27,512 nucleotides of DNA, taken from contig JASANE010000552.1 of NCBI GenBank assembly GCA_030248225.1, forward strand, positions 1 to 27,512. Direction: 5' to 3'. Source of the stretch: Trileptium ribeirensis. Its lineage: Eukaryota > Nematoda > Enoplea > Enoplida > Thoracostomopsidae. A program made the position numbers and the translations under genes. Positions 9,392 through 19,668 of this stretch are shown piece by piece. The notes below the pieces were generated by a model. That model ran no database searches. It was not told the DNA's origin and saw only the letters and a list, made by a program, of their open reading frames with translations. The stretch's first letter is position 1. Each line of letters opens with the position of its first letter.

Positions 9392-9821
9392 CCGGCTGTA
9401 ACTTTCTTTTTGAATTGGATAGGATTGTACATTATACATTTGCACGATGTTAGGCCTCTCACGCTGCTGTGTAGTATTACCAAAGTAATTTTTCGTCATA
9501 TGCCAATCTTGTATCTTCACTTCATGAACTGTTTAGGGAGTCCGTTTTTACCACAACCGTCAGACTGGGACATTGTTTTCACTTTTTGTACAGCTGTGCT
9601 TTATTATCGTAGTTGCATTGCACAGACAATTTCAATATGGTAGTGTTTTGCAAATCCGACCGAAAACGGCATGCGGCAAATACTCGGATTCGTCATAAAG
9701 CATTTCACAAGAATCGTTTAAGCACTCGAGTAATTTTCATCGAAATGTGTATTACCAAGTTTTGTGGTCTAAAATCTAATAGTATATATTAATTCAGTAT
9801 AAGATAAACGTTTCTTGTCTG

Positions 9822-9827
9822 AATAAA
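9822..9827 (+). terminator. Candidate poly(A) signal AATAAA for a short micro-exon gene
   Basis: Canonical hexamer about 430 nt beyond the possible stop at 9391. It supports, but does not prove, a transcription unit that ends here rather than reading into the TAF1C-like gene. The hexamer is common in AT-rich DNA. Confidence 0.3.
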
Positions 9828-9839
9828 CGCTGTTAATAC

Positions 9840-11604
9840 AGATCCGAAGCGTAATTTGTTTTTTCATCAAAGTTGCTGACTATATCTTTAAATCACTAGG
9901 ACTGCCTATATTGTGAGTGGATTGAATATTAAGGAAAGCTGTTTCGCCATTTCTGTGATTTCAGTAATTAGTAAAGATAGCATTTAGTAAAGATGGCAAC
10001 CGGTTCATTTTTTGCCGGCCCGACCCAAACCGACTAGCAGCCAACCCAAGTCTACTTTATCAAACGTTATAAAGATTGCACGCTTGCAAACCAATTATAT
10101 AAAAAAACATTGTAGCAACATTCAAAATTATATTAAGCCATGAACTTGAGCAAATTTTATGTTGTGAGGATTAGCTGACTTGTCTCCATTCGAAAATGCA
10201 AAACTATTATTTCACAACATCAAAACAGATGAGCCGAGGCGGTTGTCTCTGTTAAGACACGATGTACCTTTAATATGCAAATGTGATTTCATTTAAAGAT
10301 ACCAACACATATTAACCGATGCCACCACTATCGCATTTCCACGCTACATTTCTGTGGAATGTAATCTTTTACCATGCCTGCTTTTTCAATTTTAGACACG
10401 CAGGAATGATTCTGGTAAACTTGATACCGCACGACTTAGTTCAGATTATATATGATTAATAGTTGTACAATCAATTCTAATCGTATCACAAACTATAGCG
10501 TGGTTTTCGTGAAAAAAATTGTTTTTGGGACAGTATTACAGCCGACAGTTGTACAACGCTTTATTTGAAAAAATCATTGTCGGCCATCTTAGCTAACACT
10601 TTATTTTAGCATCTAGCTAAAATTTTTTTAAGTGGCAACCTCACTTTTTATATAATTATGTGTCAGTCACAGAGTTTGACTAGTGTCACGTTTCTGGATA
10701 TCGCTGTTATTCATGCAGTAGCAATATCAGAGGAGAACATGGAAACGATTATTGGCTAAAACAACAGTCGATTTTCAAATGAAATGAAAATAGGAGAGAA
10801 AACCAAATTTACCTATCGGCAAACAAGTTTCTAACGAACTAATAATAATAATAATAATAAAAGTTCGCTAAAATTTAGACTAAATGGTGAACAAAATTTT
10901 TACTCTTTCATAGAACAAAATATGAAATCTTTCGAACGAACAGTGAACGAACGCCGAATGAACATCAATGGAGTATCAGTGATTTCGTTCAAGTATTGTA
11001 CATGACCCCTTATCTCGCGATAACCAATATACCCCAATCCAGAATATTAATGTCTTTGATATAAACATAATTCATTCCTAGAGGTATTTGGACATGTAGA
11101 GTTTGTTTTGGGTTCAAAAATTTTATGACCTCGGACTGACCCTCAAATGAACCTTGACTCATCGGCCAAAATCTTTTGTGGTAGATTTCGTTGAAATTTG
11201 CTTTGTAAGTTTTTTGAACACGCAGAATTAAGTCCAATATTTAGTTACTATTACGTGATATGGCTCTGGAAATGAGATACTTGAGGGTTTTTCACTGCAG
11301 GCTCCATGGCACACTAATCGCATATGACACAGCACAGCACTAATAACCCCAACCGGTTATGCCGACGAAAAATTGATTTGCAGTAGAACTTAGTGCAAAG
11401 GTGATGATATCGTAAAATTGCGCCACTAACCCCATGCACGACGATAGAAATTTTTATAACACAGCATGGTGTAATAATCTGAGGAAAAATTTTCCATCTG
11501 ATGGTTTAGTAGTAATGAAATTAGAATTGTGTTATAATGTATACAGTATATTACGCTGAATAAATACATATATAACACAGTGCTATGTACTTTACACTTG
11601 AATT
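9840..11604. other. Non-coding stretch between array and main exon
   Basis: No supported gene. It contains an (AAT)n microsatellite at about 10840-10860. The block at about 11000-11240 has an open minus-strand frame but no known motif; it may be an old repeat. If exon 1 belongs to the TAF1C-like gene, this is part of its first intron. Confidence 0.45.
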
Positions 11605-11645
11605 ATGTTTATTTATGTATACATGCATGTACAATACTTTTATAG

Positions 11646-13317
11646 TTTGCCGATTTATCCGTGCCTGCTTACAAAATTCAACCAATGCGATGGGACAGCG
11701 AGAACTCCGGGCCGGATTTGTGCCGATAAGGGTGTCGGCAGCGTTTCATCATTCCCAAATCGATTACGTGACAGCCGTGGGTGCGGAACCGTTGGACTTA
11801 CGCGAAACAATGTACGTTTATTGCTAAAAAATCTCGACACCATTCATGATCGACACACCTATGGCCGGGACACTGTTGTCCGCGCTGCGCTTAACCGGGC
11901 TTGCCAGCGCGATTTTTTGTTAACCGACTCCCGATGTAATTGCCTATCGACAATTCCGATATCGTCGTCTGTGTTTGGTGGGGACAGTGGTAACACTCAA
12001 ACAGCGGACGACCAATATGTCGATTGCACCGCGTTCATTGCGGCGTTTGGTTGTCCGCGTGCCAAAAGCGAACAGATTAGTAGAACCGAAAATAGTGTTC
12101 TAGTATGCGGTTTGCAGTCGGAAAATATTAATAATAACTGTTCAGATTGCGCAGACGACGAAACGCCGCACACTGGCAGCCAATGTGACAACTTTTCACC
12201 TGAAGGTAGTAGTAATTGTGCAATGAACGATAGGCTCATCGCTCGCCGTAGCTGGTCTTTGCAGTTGGCACCCGATGAGCATCTTATTGAGGTTCAGTGT
12301 CAAAGGCAGCATTTATACAACCCTGACTGTTATAACTCTCCGACGGCTAACGCATTCGCTGTGGTAGCGCGAACTGATAAACGCATGTCCTACTCGTATT
12401 TTGACAATAATTGGCTACAATCATTGCATTCAAGAAAACGACAGTCATTTGTAGTCGATTGTGAGACCGATACAGCGATACAAACTGATCCAGTTACATG
12501 GTCCGCAGTGTTAGGCGATTGTGTTTGCCACGGATTCGCTGTTAGCCCATTTGCTCTAAATGAATCGATATTGCTTCGACGTGGGCCAGCGTCAGCTGGT
12601 CCTGATGCTGGTGCAGATGCAGACTCATTCATTGAATTTATCAATTTGAATCGCTATAGTAGCAAAAAGTCGGCATCGTCAAGCGTGCGCTACCCACTTC
12701 CGAACATTATGGAAACGCGAGCTACTGACAAATCTAATCAAGAGCATAGCTATCGCTCAGTTGCGTATTCGAATCATCCGGATATATTTTCAGTGGCAAG
12801 CGGTATCAGCGCACATCTTTTCGATGCTCGTGTTCCGTCCGGCTCAAAGCCGGTGTTGTTATTTGATGCGACGGGATCTGTGTCGCTGGTAGACACGACG
12901 AAGCCTGAAGCTGTCGATCCTATTTCCCGAATTCATTCACTGTGCACGCCCGGTTCGTTTCCATTGGTTGCAGTCTTGTGTCGTGCAGCAGTTAACCTTG
13001 TTGACGTTCGGGCTCCCGGTTCACCAGTTTTAAAATGGAACCACATGATGTACGGCAGACCCCAGTATTCAACATTTGCACCTGCTGCGTATGACAAGAC
13101 ACTCCATGGATTCAGTGATTGCCTAGTGGTCGGATCACCAATGTTTAACGATATTTTTCAGTTTGAATGGACATCATTATCATTAAACGGCGGTAGCAAT
13201 GAGGATTGTGGTTCAAATAGTGATGAAAACAGATCGGTATTTTCGGCATCAGTCATTTTATCACCGCAGCCGCCGAAACAGATTAACTCTCTGGAAGCTT
13301 GTTTCAATCAGTATTTG
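11646..13317 (+). CDS. TAF1C: TAF1C-like RNA polymerase I SL1/TIF-IB subunit, beta-propeller exon
   Basis: One long open exon, in frame with the exon at 20675. The acceptor is inferred at TATAG|TTTG (11645/11646, phase 2). A start at the in-frame ATG 11605 or 11623 is the alternative if the gene begins here. After a Ser/Asn/Cys-rich N-terminal part come WD40-like blades. About 12340-12410 is a strand with FAVVARTDKR. About 12530-12640 is GFAVSP..ES. About 12751-12840 is YRSVAYSNHPDIFSV...HLFDARVP. About 12955-13045 is LVAVLCRAAVNLVDVRAPGSPVLKWNH. The HP...D...P block followed by a ...LVDxRxP..P.LKWNH block is the recognisable signature of TAF1C, the SL1 subunit that bridges TBP and the Pol I machinery at rDNA promoters in the nucleolus. 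It ends ...PPKQINSLEACFNQYL at donor TTG|GTTAGT in phase 0; reading on gives TAG at 13324. Confidence 0.75.
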
Positions 13318-13421
13318 GTTAGTTAGTTTTTTGTTGTTATATATTATTTATTTCACATACATACATACATTATATAGTAACTAATTAACTAATAACCAGA
13401 ACAGGGATTATTGATTGTGTA

Positions 13422-13530
13422 ATGTTGTGGCACTGTTCCTGCTGTGACACCAATCGATTTCGTGGCATTGGTGTACTGTTGTGAGCCCAGCCCTGTTGTG
13501 GCTCCAGTCTTGTTGTGGCAGGGGCTTCAC
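13422..13530 (+). repeat. Degenerate 17-bp minisatellite, forward copy
   Basis: About six units of 17 bp (one of 20) with the pattern TGTTGTGGCNCCAGTNC, for example TGTTGTGAGCCCAGCCC followed by TGTTGTGGCTCCAGTCT. The same motif recurs in reverse orientation at about 16840-16930. Confidence 0.65.
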
Positions 13531-14053
13531 AAGCTCTTCAAAAGTAGAAAGGTCGGCAAAAAGTCAAGGGGACCGGTGGTTTACATTCATTTTATTATAA
13601 CCCCCTCGGTTAATTTTTTTACGTTTGTCAGCAAAAAGTGAGGCCCTACCCTTCTGTTGCGAGGCCCCTGGACTGGTCCACGCCCTAAAATTTATAGAGT
13701 TATCGCTGCGCCGCAACATTTTTGCAAAAAAATTCGCTGATTACCTGTAATAAAATTGTAATTTCCGCGGGCCCAATAATAACAAAAATCGCGCAGCTAC
13801 AAAGTTGGCGGTCCTACTGTGTCTGTATATTGTCGAAGCGCGTCACAAGTAATTGAGCATATTTTAACACAGGGAATGTTGCTAAAAAAATTTTACCTGT
13901 GCAGATCACGGACTCAGTATTGAATCCACTAGATAGATCAACCTGACAGAATAATTCCTATTTGTATGTGAAAACTTGCGGTATTAGCCGAAACTGGGTC
14001 ACAGCCGCTTTGCCGCAATGCTCTTGGCTACCGGGCCGGAATTAGAGGTGGAA

Positions 14054-14358
14054 TTAGAAGAAATCCAGCCCAACTATTCTCATCACAATCTCTTGGCGGT
14101 ATGTCAAATCGTCCAACAGCTTAACTACAACTTTGCTAACCTTATTTACTCGTGGCAAATGACAAATAATTTTACGGTAAGGGTCACGTCGTAATCCGCC
14201 CAAACTAGAAATTTCGGAAACCTTGATATTGTTAAGTGATATGTGAAAGTGGATTATATATACGATGTTGATGAATGGGCTTAATTGTCGAAGGTCTGTT
14301 GGTCTCAGGGGGACTAGATCGTCTAAGGGAAGGTCCTCGTGCAAATTTCTGAAATTTT
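14054..14358 (-). other. Minus-strand open segment with protein-like composition, unassigned
   Basis: Reading from about 14356 to 14054, the minus strand is open and gives a well-mixed sequence (...LDDLVPLRPTDLRQLSPFI..., ...GLRRDPYRKIICHLPRVN...) rather than AT-rich filler. It lacks an ATG; its first candidate start is TTG. AAAATTTCAG just upstream on the minus strand could be a splice acceptor, so it might be an exon or a transposon protein fragment inserted antisense in the intron. I recognise no family. It may also be chance. Confidence 0.2.
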
Positions 14359-14871
14359 AGCACCTCAAGTTTTGTCCACCTTCGATTATTGCAGATTTGC
14401 GGTAAATTTTTTTAATCCTTATTTTTTACTAGTTTCACTCTAATTTTTCCACTTTTCACCTTTCATATTTGTCAATTTTCACTAAAGTGCTTGGCGGGGT
14501 GTGGTGCGGAGACTTCGTGAAGGAAAGGATAAATTTGGCTTGAGCAGGTCGGGGGTCCAACCATTAAGGAGGTAACCCACATCGAGACCTATAATGAGTC
14601 AATATTAACACCGAAATAAAGTAATAAACACTGCAAATGCGATGTTATCCTGAGCTCCGAACCCAAGCAAGGAAGTCATAACCAACATGCTGTCGTCGAT
14701 CGTCCTAAATTGAGTTGCTGCAATTGTTTATATAAAGATTGGTTAACAGCTAAGCTGTTTATAAATTCTATTGAGCAAGTGTAGCTAATGATCAGTAATT
14801 CCTACAAACAGTACAACAGATGTATTCTATGCATAAATTTCACGTATTATCAAATAATTCGAGCTTTGGTT

Positions 14872-15481
14872 CAAGGGCTTAGCCAGAAATTTTGAAAGGG
14901 GTTCGCCCCCACAGTGGCTGCATAAAAGAGTGGGTGTCCGGGTGTCGCCGCCCACAGTGGCTGCCTAAAAGAGGGGGTCGCGCTCAGAAATGTGAAAACG
15001 GGGTCAAGGAAGGTATTTCATTCAGTTATGCACATTTCTACGAGCTAACCTTGCGTTTTCGACCCCATGCCCATTAATTATGCGACTATGCGTACTTGTA
15101 ACGGAAACAGTATAACTACTGATCATTGATTTTATATTTTTGAATTGATGTTAATATGTATATACGTTTGAGGCTGGAACATCAGAATGGAGGAAATTTC
15201 AATGAAATTGCATTTCCTAGCCCGCAATAAGAATTGGTATATTAAGTACGCCGTCAACAAGTAGACAATGCAACTGTTACCAAAATAGCGAATTTTTTCT
15301 ACAAAAATGTGAAGTTTGGTCAAAAATAAGGTTGAAAGTAAATGTTTCCTAGTGCGAGAGAGGCTAGCTTTAGGACAAATTTCGACATGATCTTAAGCCT
15401 GCCGGAATCATTCAAAAAATTTTGTTTCGGATTGAACCAAAAGGGGGGGTCGTGACCCCCCTCCCACTGGCTACGCCTCTG
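14872..15481. mobile_element. hAT-like non-autonomous element (probable)
   Basis: The left end CAAGGGCTTAGCCAG and the reverse complement of the right end, CAGAGGCGTAGCCAG, agree at 12 of 15 positions. They follow the CAGNGGCGTAGCCAG pattern typical of many hAT termini. The flanking octamers CTTTGGTT (14864-14871) and CTTTTATT (15482-15489) agree at 6 of 8, consistent with an aged 8-bp target duplication. The interior has a direct repeat (CCACAGTGGCTGC at about 14908 and 14951) and no transposase. Confidence 0.45.
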
Positions 15482-15649
15482 CTTTTATTCTAAACGCAAC
15501 TTTTACCCTCAACTATATCCCTGTATAATACTAGGTTTATTAGGTAATTGTGGTTTAGTGGCGCCGTACTTGACTGGCACTGTGGACGGTAGCGATTCAG
15601 TCATTCCGAACTTGTTTTATATTTTGAACATCTTGAATGCTCGAATGTA

Positions 15650-16232
15650 TAGGGTGTTTCAGAAGTAACTACCCACACTTTGTCAATCAATATCTTCTGG
15701 CGTAATATTTCGCAATGGTTGTTTATCGCTGTTTTTAATATTTCAGGTTATTATAAATACTGTTTATACCATGGATTCCCGTCGACGATCTCTGCCTGAG
15801 AAAATCTGTGTTGTAAAACTTTACTATAAATACGGAAATTATGCCGCAGTCCCACGCCAGTTAAAAAATCATTTCGACTCAATACCTCCTACTCGCAAGA
15901 CGATGGCTGATATTATTTCGATTATTATTGATTCGAAGACACTGGCAGTGTAGCGGAACGGCTGAGGCCGGGTCGTCCAAAGTGTCCCACAAATGGGGAC
16001 CAGAAAGCTGCATTAAGCACTGCGGTATCCGGGAGCCCCCATAAGTCAACTCGAAGGGCTTCCCTCCAGCTGCGTATTCCTCATACTTCCGTTTGGTGCC
16101 TTTACAAGGAGCTTAACTTATATATAATTATCCATACTTGTCTATAATTATACGAAAAACTGGCGAGCTACCTATGCCCAGTCGACCGATAGTTAGTATC
16201 AAACAGTGGGTAGTTACTTCTGAAACACCCTG
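15650..16232 (+). mobile_element. Tc1/mariner-type deletion derivative with 26-bp perfect inverted repeats
   Basis: The 26 bp at 15651-15676 (AGGGTGTTTCAGAAG...) are the exact reverse complement of 16206-16231. TA dinucleotides lie outside (15648-15649 and 16233-16234), the target duplication of Tc1/mariner elements. At 583 bp it is less than half of an autonomous element. It retains only the start of the transposase (next entry), so it cannot move by itself. The perfect TIR identity suggests fairly recent mobilisation in trans. Confidence 0.85.
15771..16127 (+). pseudogene. Truncated Tc1/mariner transposase (N-terminal helix-turn-helix only)
   Basis: From ATG 15771 the frame reads MDSRRRSLPEKICVVKLYYK..., the first helix-turn-helix of a DNA-binding domain, and stops at 15951-15953. 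The continuation lies in another frame: DTGSVAERLRPGRPKCP, then STRRASLQLRIPHTSVWCLY, the linker (a GRP-type motif) and second helix-turn-helix. A frameshift near 15930-15940 therefore separates the two halves. The catalytic DDE/D domain is deleted, the sequence passing straight into the right terminal repeat. Confidence 0.75.
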
Positions 16233-16837
16233 TATTTTTGCCCTCCCCTTGCCCAGTTTTTGATGGTACCCCCCAAGTTACATCTGCAACAAAAAAGAAT
16301 TTAACATGCAATAGTGTATCAAATATTGAGTTGTCTTTCCTGTCCACAGCCTTCGGAACAGTTGGGTGAGGGGCATGTTCATACTCGGTGGAAATTTCAA
16401 AGGGAAAAAATTTTGCTTAAAAATACTAGATATTTCCATATTTTCATATACTTTTGCTGTTGTACAAATATTTTGAGGCTATAAAACGGCGTTTTGGAAT
16501 TAGATATAGTGATAATCAGTGTGTAAAAACAATTTGCATAAAGAAAACACCAATTTAGAGACACAAAACATTTTTGAATTTAGTTGAACTTGGTGGGTTT
16601 CGGTCGAGTGGTGGTAGGCGGATATATGGGAAATGCAGTTACCTGTAACATACTTCGACAATATACACACAAAGTAGCGCCGCCGACTCGGCAGGGGAGT
16701 GTTTTCTCTATTATTGCGCGCACGCAAAACCCCTGTTTTCTTACAGATAATGTGCGAAACATTTTGCAAAAATATTGTGGCCAGCGATATTCCTAGAAAT
16801 TTTTAGGATTGCCCCTGGCCCCCTCCCATTGGTGCCA

Positions 16838-16935
16838 TAACAGGAGTGGTGCCACAACTAAACTACTGTTACAACTGCACTGCAGAGCCACAACAGAACT
16901 AGTACCATAACATGTCTGGTGGCACAACAGGACAC
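16838..16935 (-). repeat. Degenerate 17-bp minisatellite, reverse copy
   Basis: On the minus strand it reads TGTTGTGCCACCAGACA, TGTTATGGTACTAGTTC, TGTTGTGGCTCTGCAG and TGTTATGGCACC, the same unit as at 13422-13530 in the opposite orientation. The two blocks lie 3.3 kb apart in the same intron. Confidence 0.6.
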
Positions 16936-17331
16936 TGCGGAGATTATTGGATCATTTTTATCATGTATTACACTTGAAACTTTCAGTTTTTACTAAAATG
17001 TTCCCCAATTTTTGCGAGCTTGTGCCTATTCTCCCTAATTTTTCCTGTTCCAATTATCGCGGAATATAATTTTTTAAATATTTAATGCCTTGGGCGCCCA
17101 GGGTAGTCGGCCACCTGCCGACGAGGCCATTTCTTTGTACTGGGGGTCCATCATCCCAGGGCGTAACCCATCTACCACTTCGAGCATCTATGGTTGTTAA
17201 CCCTTTCCGTATAGAATTACAAATTTGCAACTTCATATGTTACAAAGTTATCCGTTAACGGAGTTTGTCGTAGGCAAATTTGCGTTGGTACGAGCGCTTT
17301 GTGAGGTTCCTTAGGAAATCGAACAATGGCT

Positions 17332-17410
17332 ACGTAAATAGCCTAGTGGCAAGTGTACAAAGCTTGCAACCAAACTATCCAGGTTCAATCCGCCGATGCT
17401 GCAAAAGTTT
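17332..17410 (+). mobile_element. tRNA-like SINE head (Pol III A and B boxes)
   Basis: TAGCCTAGTGGC at 17339-17350 fits a tRNA A box. GGTTCAATCC at 17392-17401 fits a B box (GGTTCGANNCC). The spacing of about 42 nt is that of a tRNA. The anticodon stem does not pair well, so it is not a functional tRNA. A degenerate tRNA-derived SINE promoter is the best reading. The 3' end of the element could not be set. Confidence 0.4.
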
Positions 17411-18641
17411 CTACAACAATTTGTGAATACGCTTTAATTTATGCGGGAAAGAGTTAAGCTAACACACAGACGAATATAATATATATACAGCAATACGTAT
17501 AAGCTTCAGATGATTAATTTTATATCACCATCTGCTGACTGACCATGAAACATAATTATAGAGTGAAAATATTTTGTTAACACCAAGCTGAAAGGCTTTT
17601 CTGGGCAAAAGTGGTTGAGATGTGTTTTGTAGCCCTTGAAACGCCCTACACCAGGAAAATACAAGCAACGCGCTATTGTAATATGTACTCTGCGAAATTT
17701 CTGAGTTTTACAGGCCTCATATGGCCACCCACACACGTTTATTTATATGGACAAGCATTATCTGTGTGAAAATATTTCTATAAAAGTATCAGTCTCTATA
17801 TTGGGATATAGACTTATGAGACCATGAATCCGATTTTGCGTATTATAGATATTTACTGATACAGTTAATTTTGTGAACTCTATGGTTTCCTGTGGCAAAA
17901 TACGTTTTAACATTTGGAGTATTTATCTTTGTTACTGTGAGACCATTAGCAATACCATAAACGCTAAAAATTATGTCGCCGTCGATGAGTAAAGAAGTTG
18001 TCATGAAAGGTGGAAAAACGGAATATGGGTTTCATCCAAATTTTGACATTGTTTGGAGGACAGACATAACATATTGGCCTGACAGTTCTCATCATCTGTG
18101 GACTTTATTGTCATTTTCTCATCTCTAACAATATGTCCTATTTGATCTTATAAATTTGGAAATAAACATTTATTACCAAGCCAGCCGTTTTAGAGTAACT
18201 GTCTAAGAGTAGTGTGTACAGCGGGAAAATGTCAAACTGTCCTGGATAATGGCTCAATATTTATTTCACCGCATGAGGCTAATGGGTTCATTCGATATAG
18301 ATCATTATATATTTTACGAGCGTACATCTAGTACGATTTACTATATATTTGTTCAAACGAGGATAGGGATTCCACCTAAGCTTAGTACTCCCTAAGGCCT
18401 CAGACCACCGGATACTTTTTGCAATAGCACAGTTATATAATTTTAACATTAAAATTGAGGGATATAGAAAGTGGGAAAAATTATTGGTTACCCCTACCAT
18501 ATTTTTCTAAGCCGATGGACCTTATAATACCTTTGGCTAAGCATATAATTCTTATAAATATATATAGGTTCTTTTCCATTATTCCCCCAGCCCGCATTTG
18601 TCCAAAAATGGTCAGATTCTGGGAATTTTTTTATTTTTGTG

Positions 18642-19092
18642 ATCCTTGAGACGTCCCCTGATCATTTAGACCAAAAAATTGAATTGTTAAAATTTTAGAT
18701 TTTTGGGTCACAAGAATCCCCCCTCGAGAAAACAAAAAAGTTTTTCTTAAAAATAGGATTTTACCCACCATTCGACGCGGCTTGACGAGCTGAATCGAAT
18801 GGTGATATTTTTAACGGGATTCAGTAACTGTATCCTAAGTTATGGCCAAAAATATCGGAGGCTTAGAGGCTCAGCAATTGAACAGTTTTTGGCCATAACT
18901 TAGGATGCTTTAATCGGATTCCGTTATAAATAACACATTTACACTCAGATCATCAATTCGCGTCGAATGGTGGGTAAAAATCCAATTTTTAAGAAAAAAA
19001 ATTTTGCCTTCCCTAGAGGAGACCCTTGAGCCCCAAAGTATCTAAAATTTTAAAAATTCAATTTTTGATGTAAATGATCTCGAGGATCATGT
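18642..19092. repeat. 450-bp imperfect palindrome (foldback element)
   Basis: Three nested pairs define it. GATCATTTAGACC...TTTTAGA pairs with TCTAAAATTTT...AAATGATC. GGATTTTACCCACCATTCG pairs with CGAATGGTGGGTAAAAATCC. ATCCTAAGTTATGGCCAAAA pairs with TTTTGGCCATAACTTAGGAT. The centre is near 18870. Transcribed on either strand it would fold into one long hairpin. It has no coding capacity and the layout suits a foldback or MITE-type element. Confidence 0.75.
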
Positions 19093-19141
19093 AGCTAAGC
19101 TAGTGCTAATAACTTTCACCAAGAACCCGTACGATATATAA

Positions 19142-19668
19142 TGTAGCACTCAGGACCTAGGACTCAGCTCACCACACAAGCTTAGTATGAACCTCCAAGA
19201 AATATCAAGGATACAGGACTCTCTGAGCAAAATCAGTCACGGCTAAGTTCACTAATTCAATCTTAAACACAGAAAGCTAGGACACACACTCACTAAAACC
19301 TCTCTTATTATTGCCCCAAGGTTATTACTATGGTTCAAAATAAAATAACAATTGAAACGGTGAGAGCGACCGCAGGGTCTGACAGTACTGCAGGATAACC
19401 ACAGTTAAAATTCTCACAAGTTAAGGAAGGGAATAAGCGTCCTCCCAACAAAAATCTACCTTATAATATAGGAAGGGAATAATCGTCCTTCCTCACACGA
19501 TAACTTTTAATGCTAGTGCAAAACGATTGAAGAGCTACTTACCAGCTGCGGTTTCTTCGTAGATTAACTCACCGACTGAGCTGTGCAACTCGGTTATATA
19601 CCCGAGAGCCTTCCCCAGATCTAGATTTCCCCAGACCTACGAATTCTAGGAATACCACCCACCTAACA
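19142..19668 (-). mobile_element. Possible solo LTR in minus orientation
   Basis: Read on the minus strand it begins TGTTAGGTGGGTGG and ends CTGAGTGCTACA, giving TGT...ACA termini. GGGTATATAACCGAG (about 19589-19603) looks like a TATA box. It is followed at about the right distance by an initiator-like CTCAGTCGG, and then GCTGGTAAGT resembles a splice donor. A 40-odd-bp spaced repeat of GGAAGGGAATAA occurs inside (about 19425 and 19470). No target-site duplication is visible (TATAA against AAATT), so the boundaries are uncertain. Confidence 0.35.

Noticed and set aside
9250..9643. Open frames 9250-9453 and 9410-9643, suggesting a membrane peptide
   Set aside because: The first begins inside the last repeat unit, in intron sequence, and both are in frames not supported by the splice structure.
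10215..10260. GATGAG core suggesting a hammerhead ribozyme (as in schistosome SINEs)
   Set aside because: The required GAAAC core and flanking stems are absent. The other CTGATGA-type matches (near 370 and 7633, minus strand) fail for the same reason.
10838..10862. AAT repeats
   Set aside because: Ordinary microsatellite.
14892..15077. Open frame within the hAT-like element
   Set aside because: It follows an internal direct repeat in a non-autonomous element and shows no transposase motif.
16500..16796. Open frames on both strands around a GC-richer patch
   Set aside because: Neither translation shows a motif and both strands are open over the same bases, typical of composition effects.
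17054..17236. Minus-strand frame with WVTPWDDGPP...
   Set aside because: Looks like a decayed GC-rich repeat segment; too short and without splice context.
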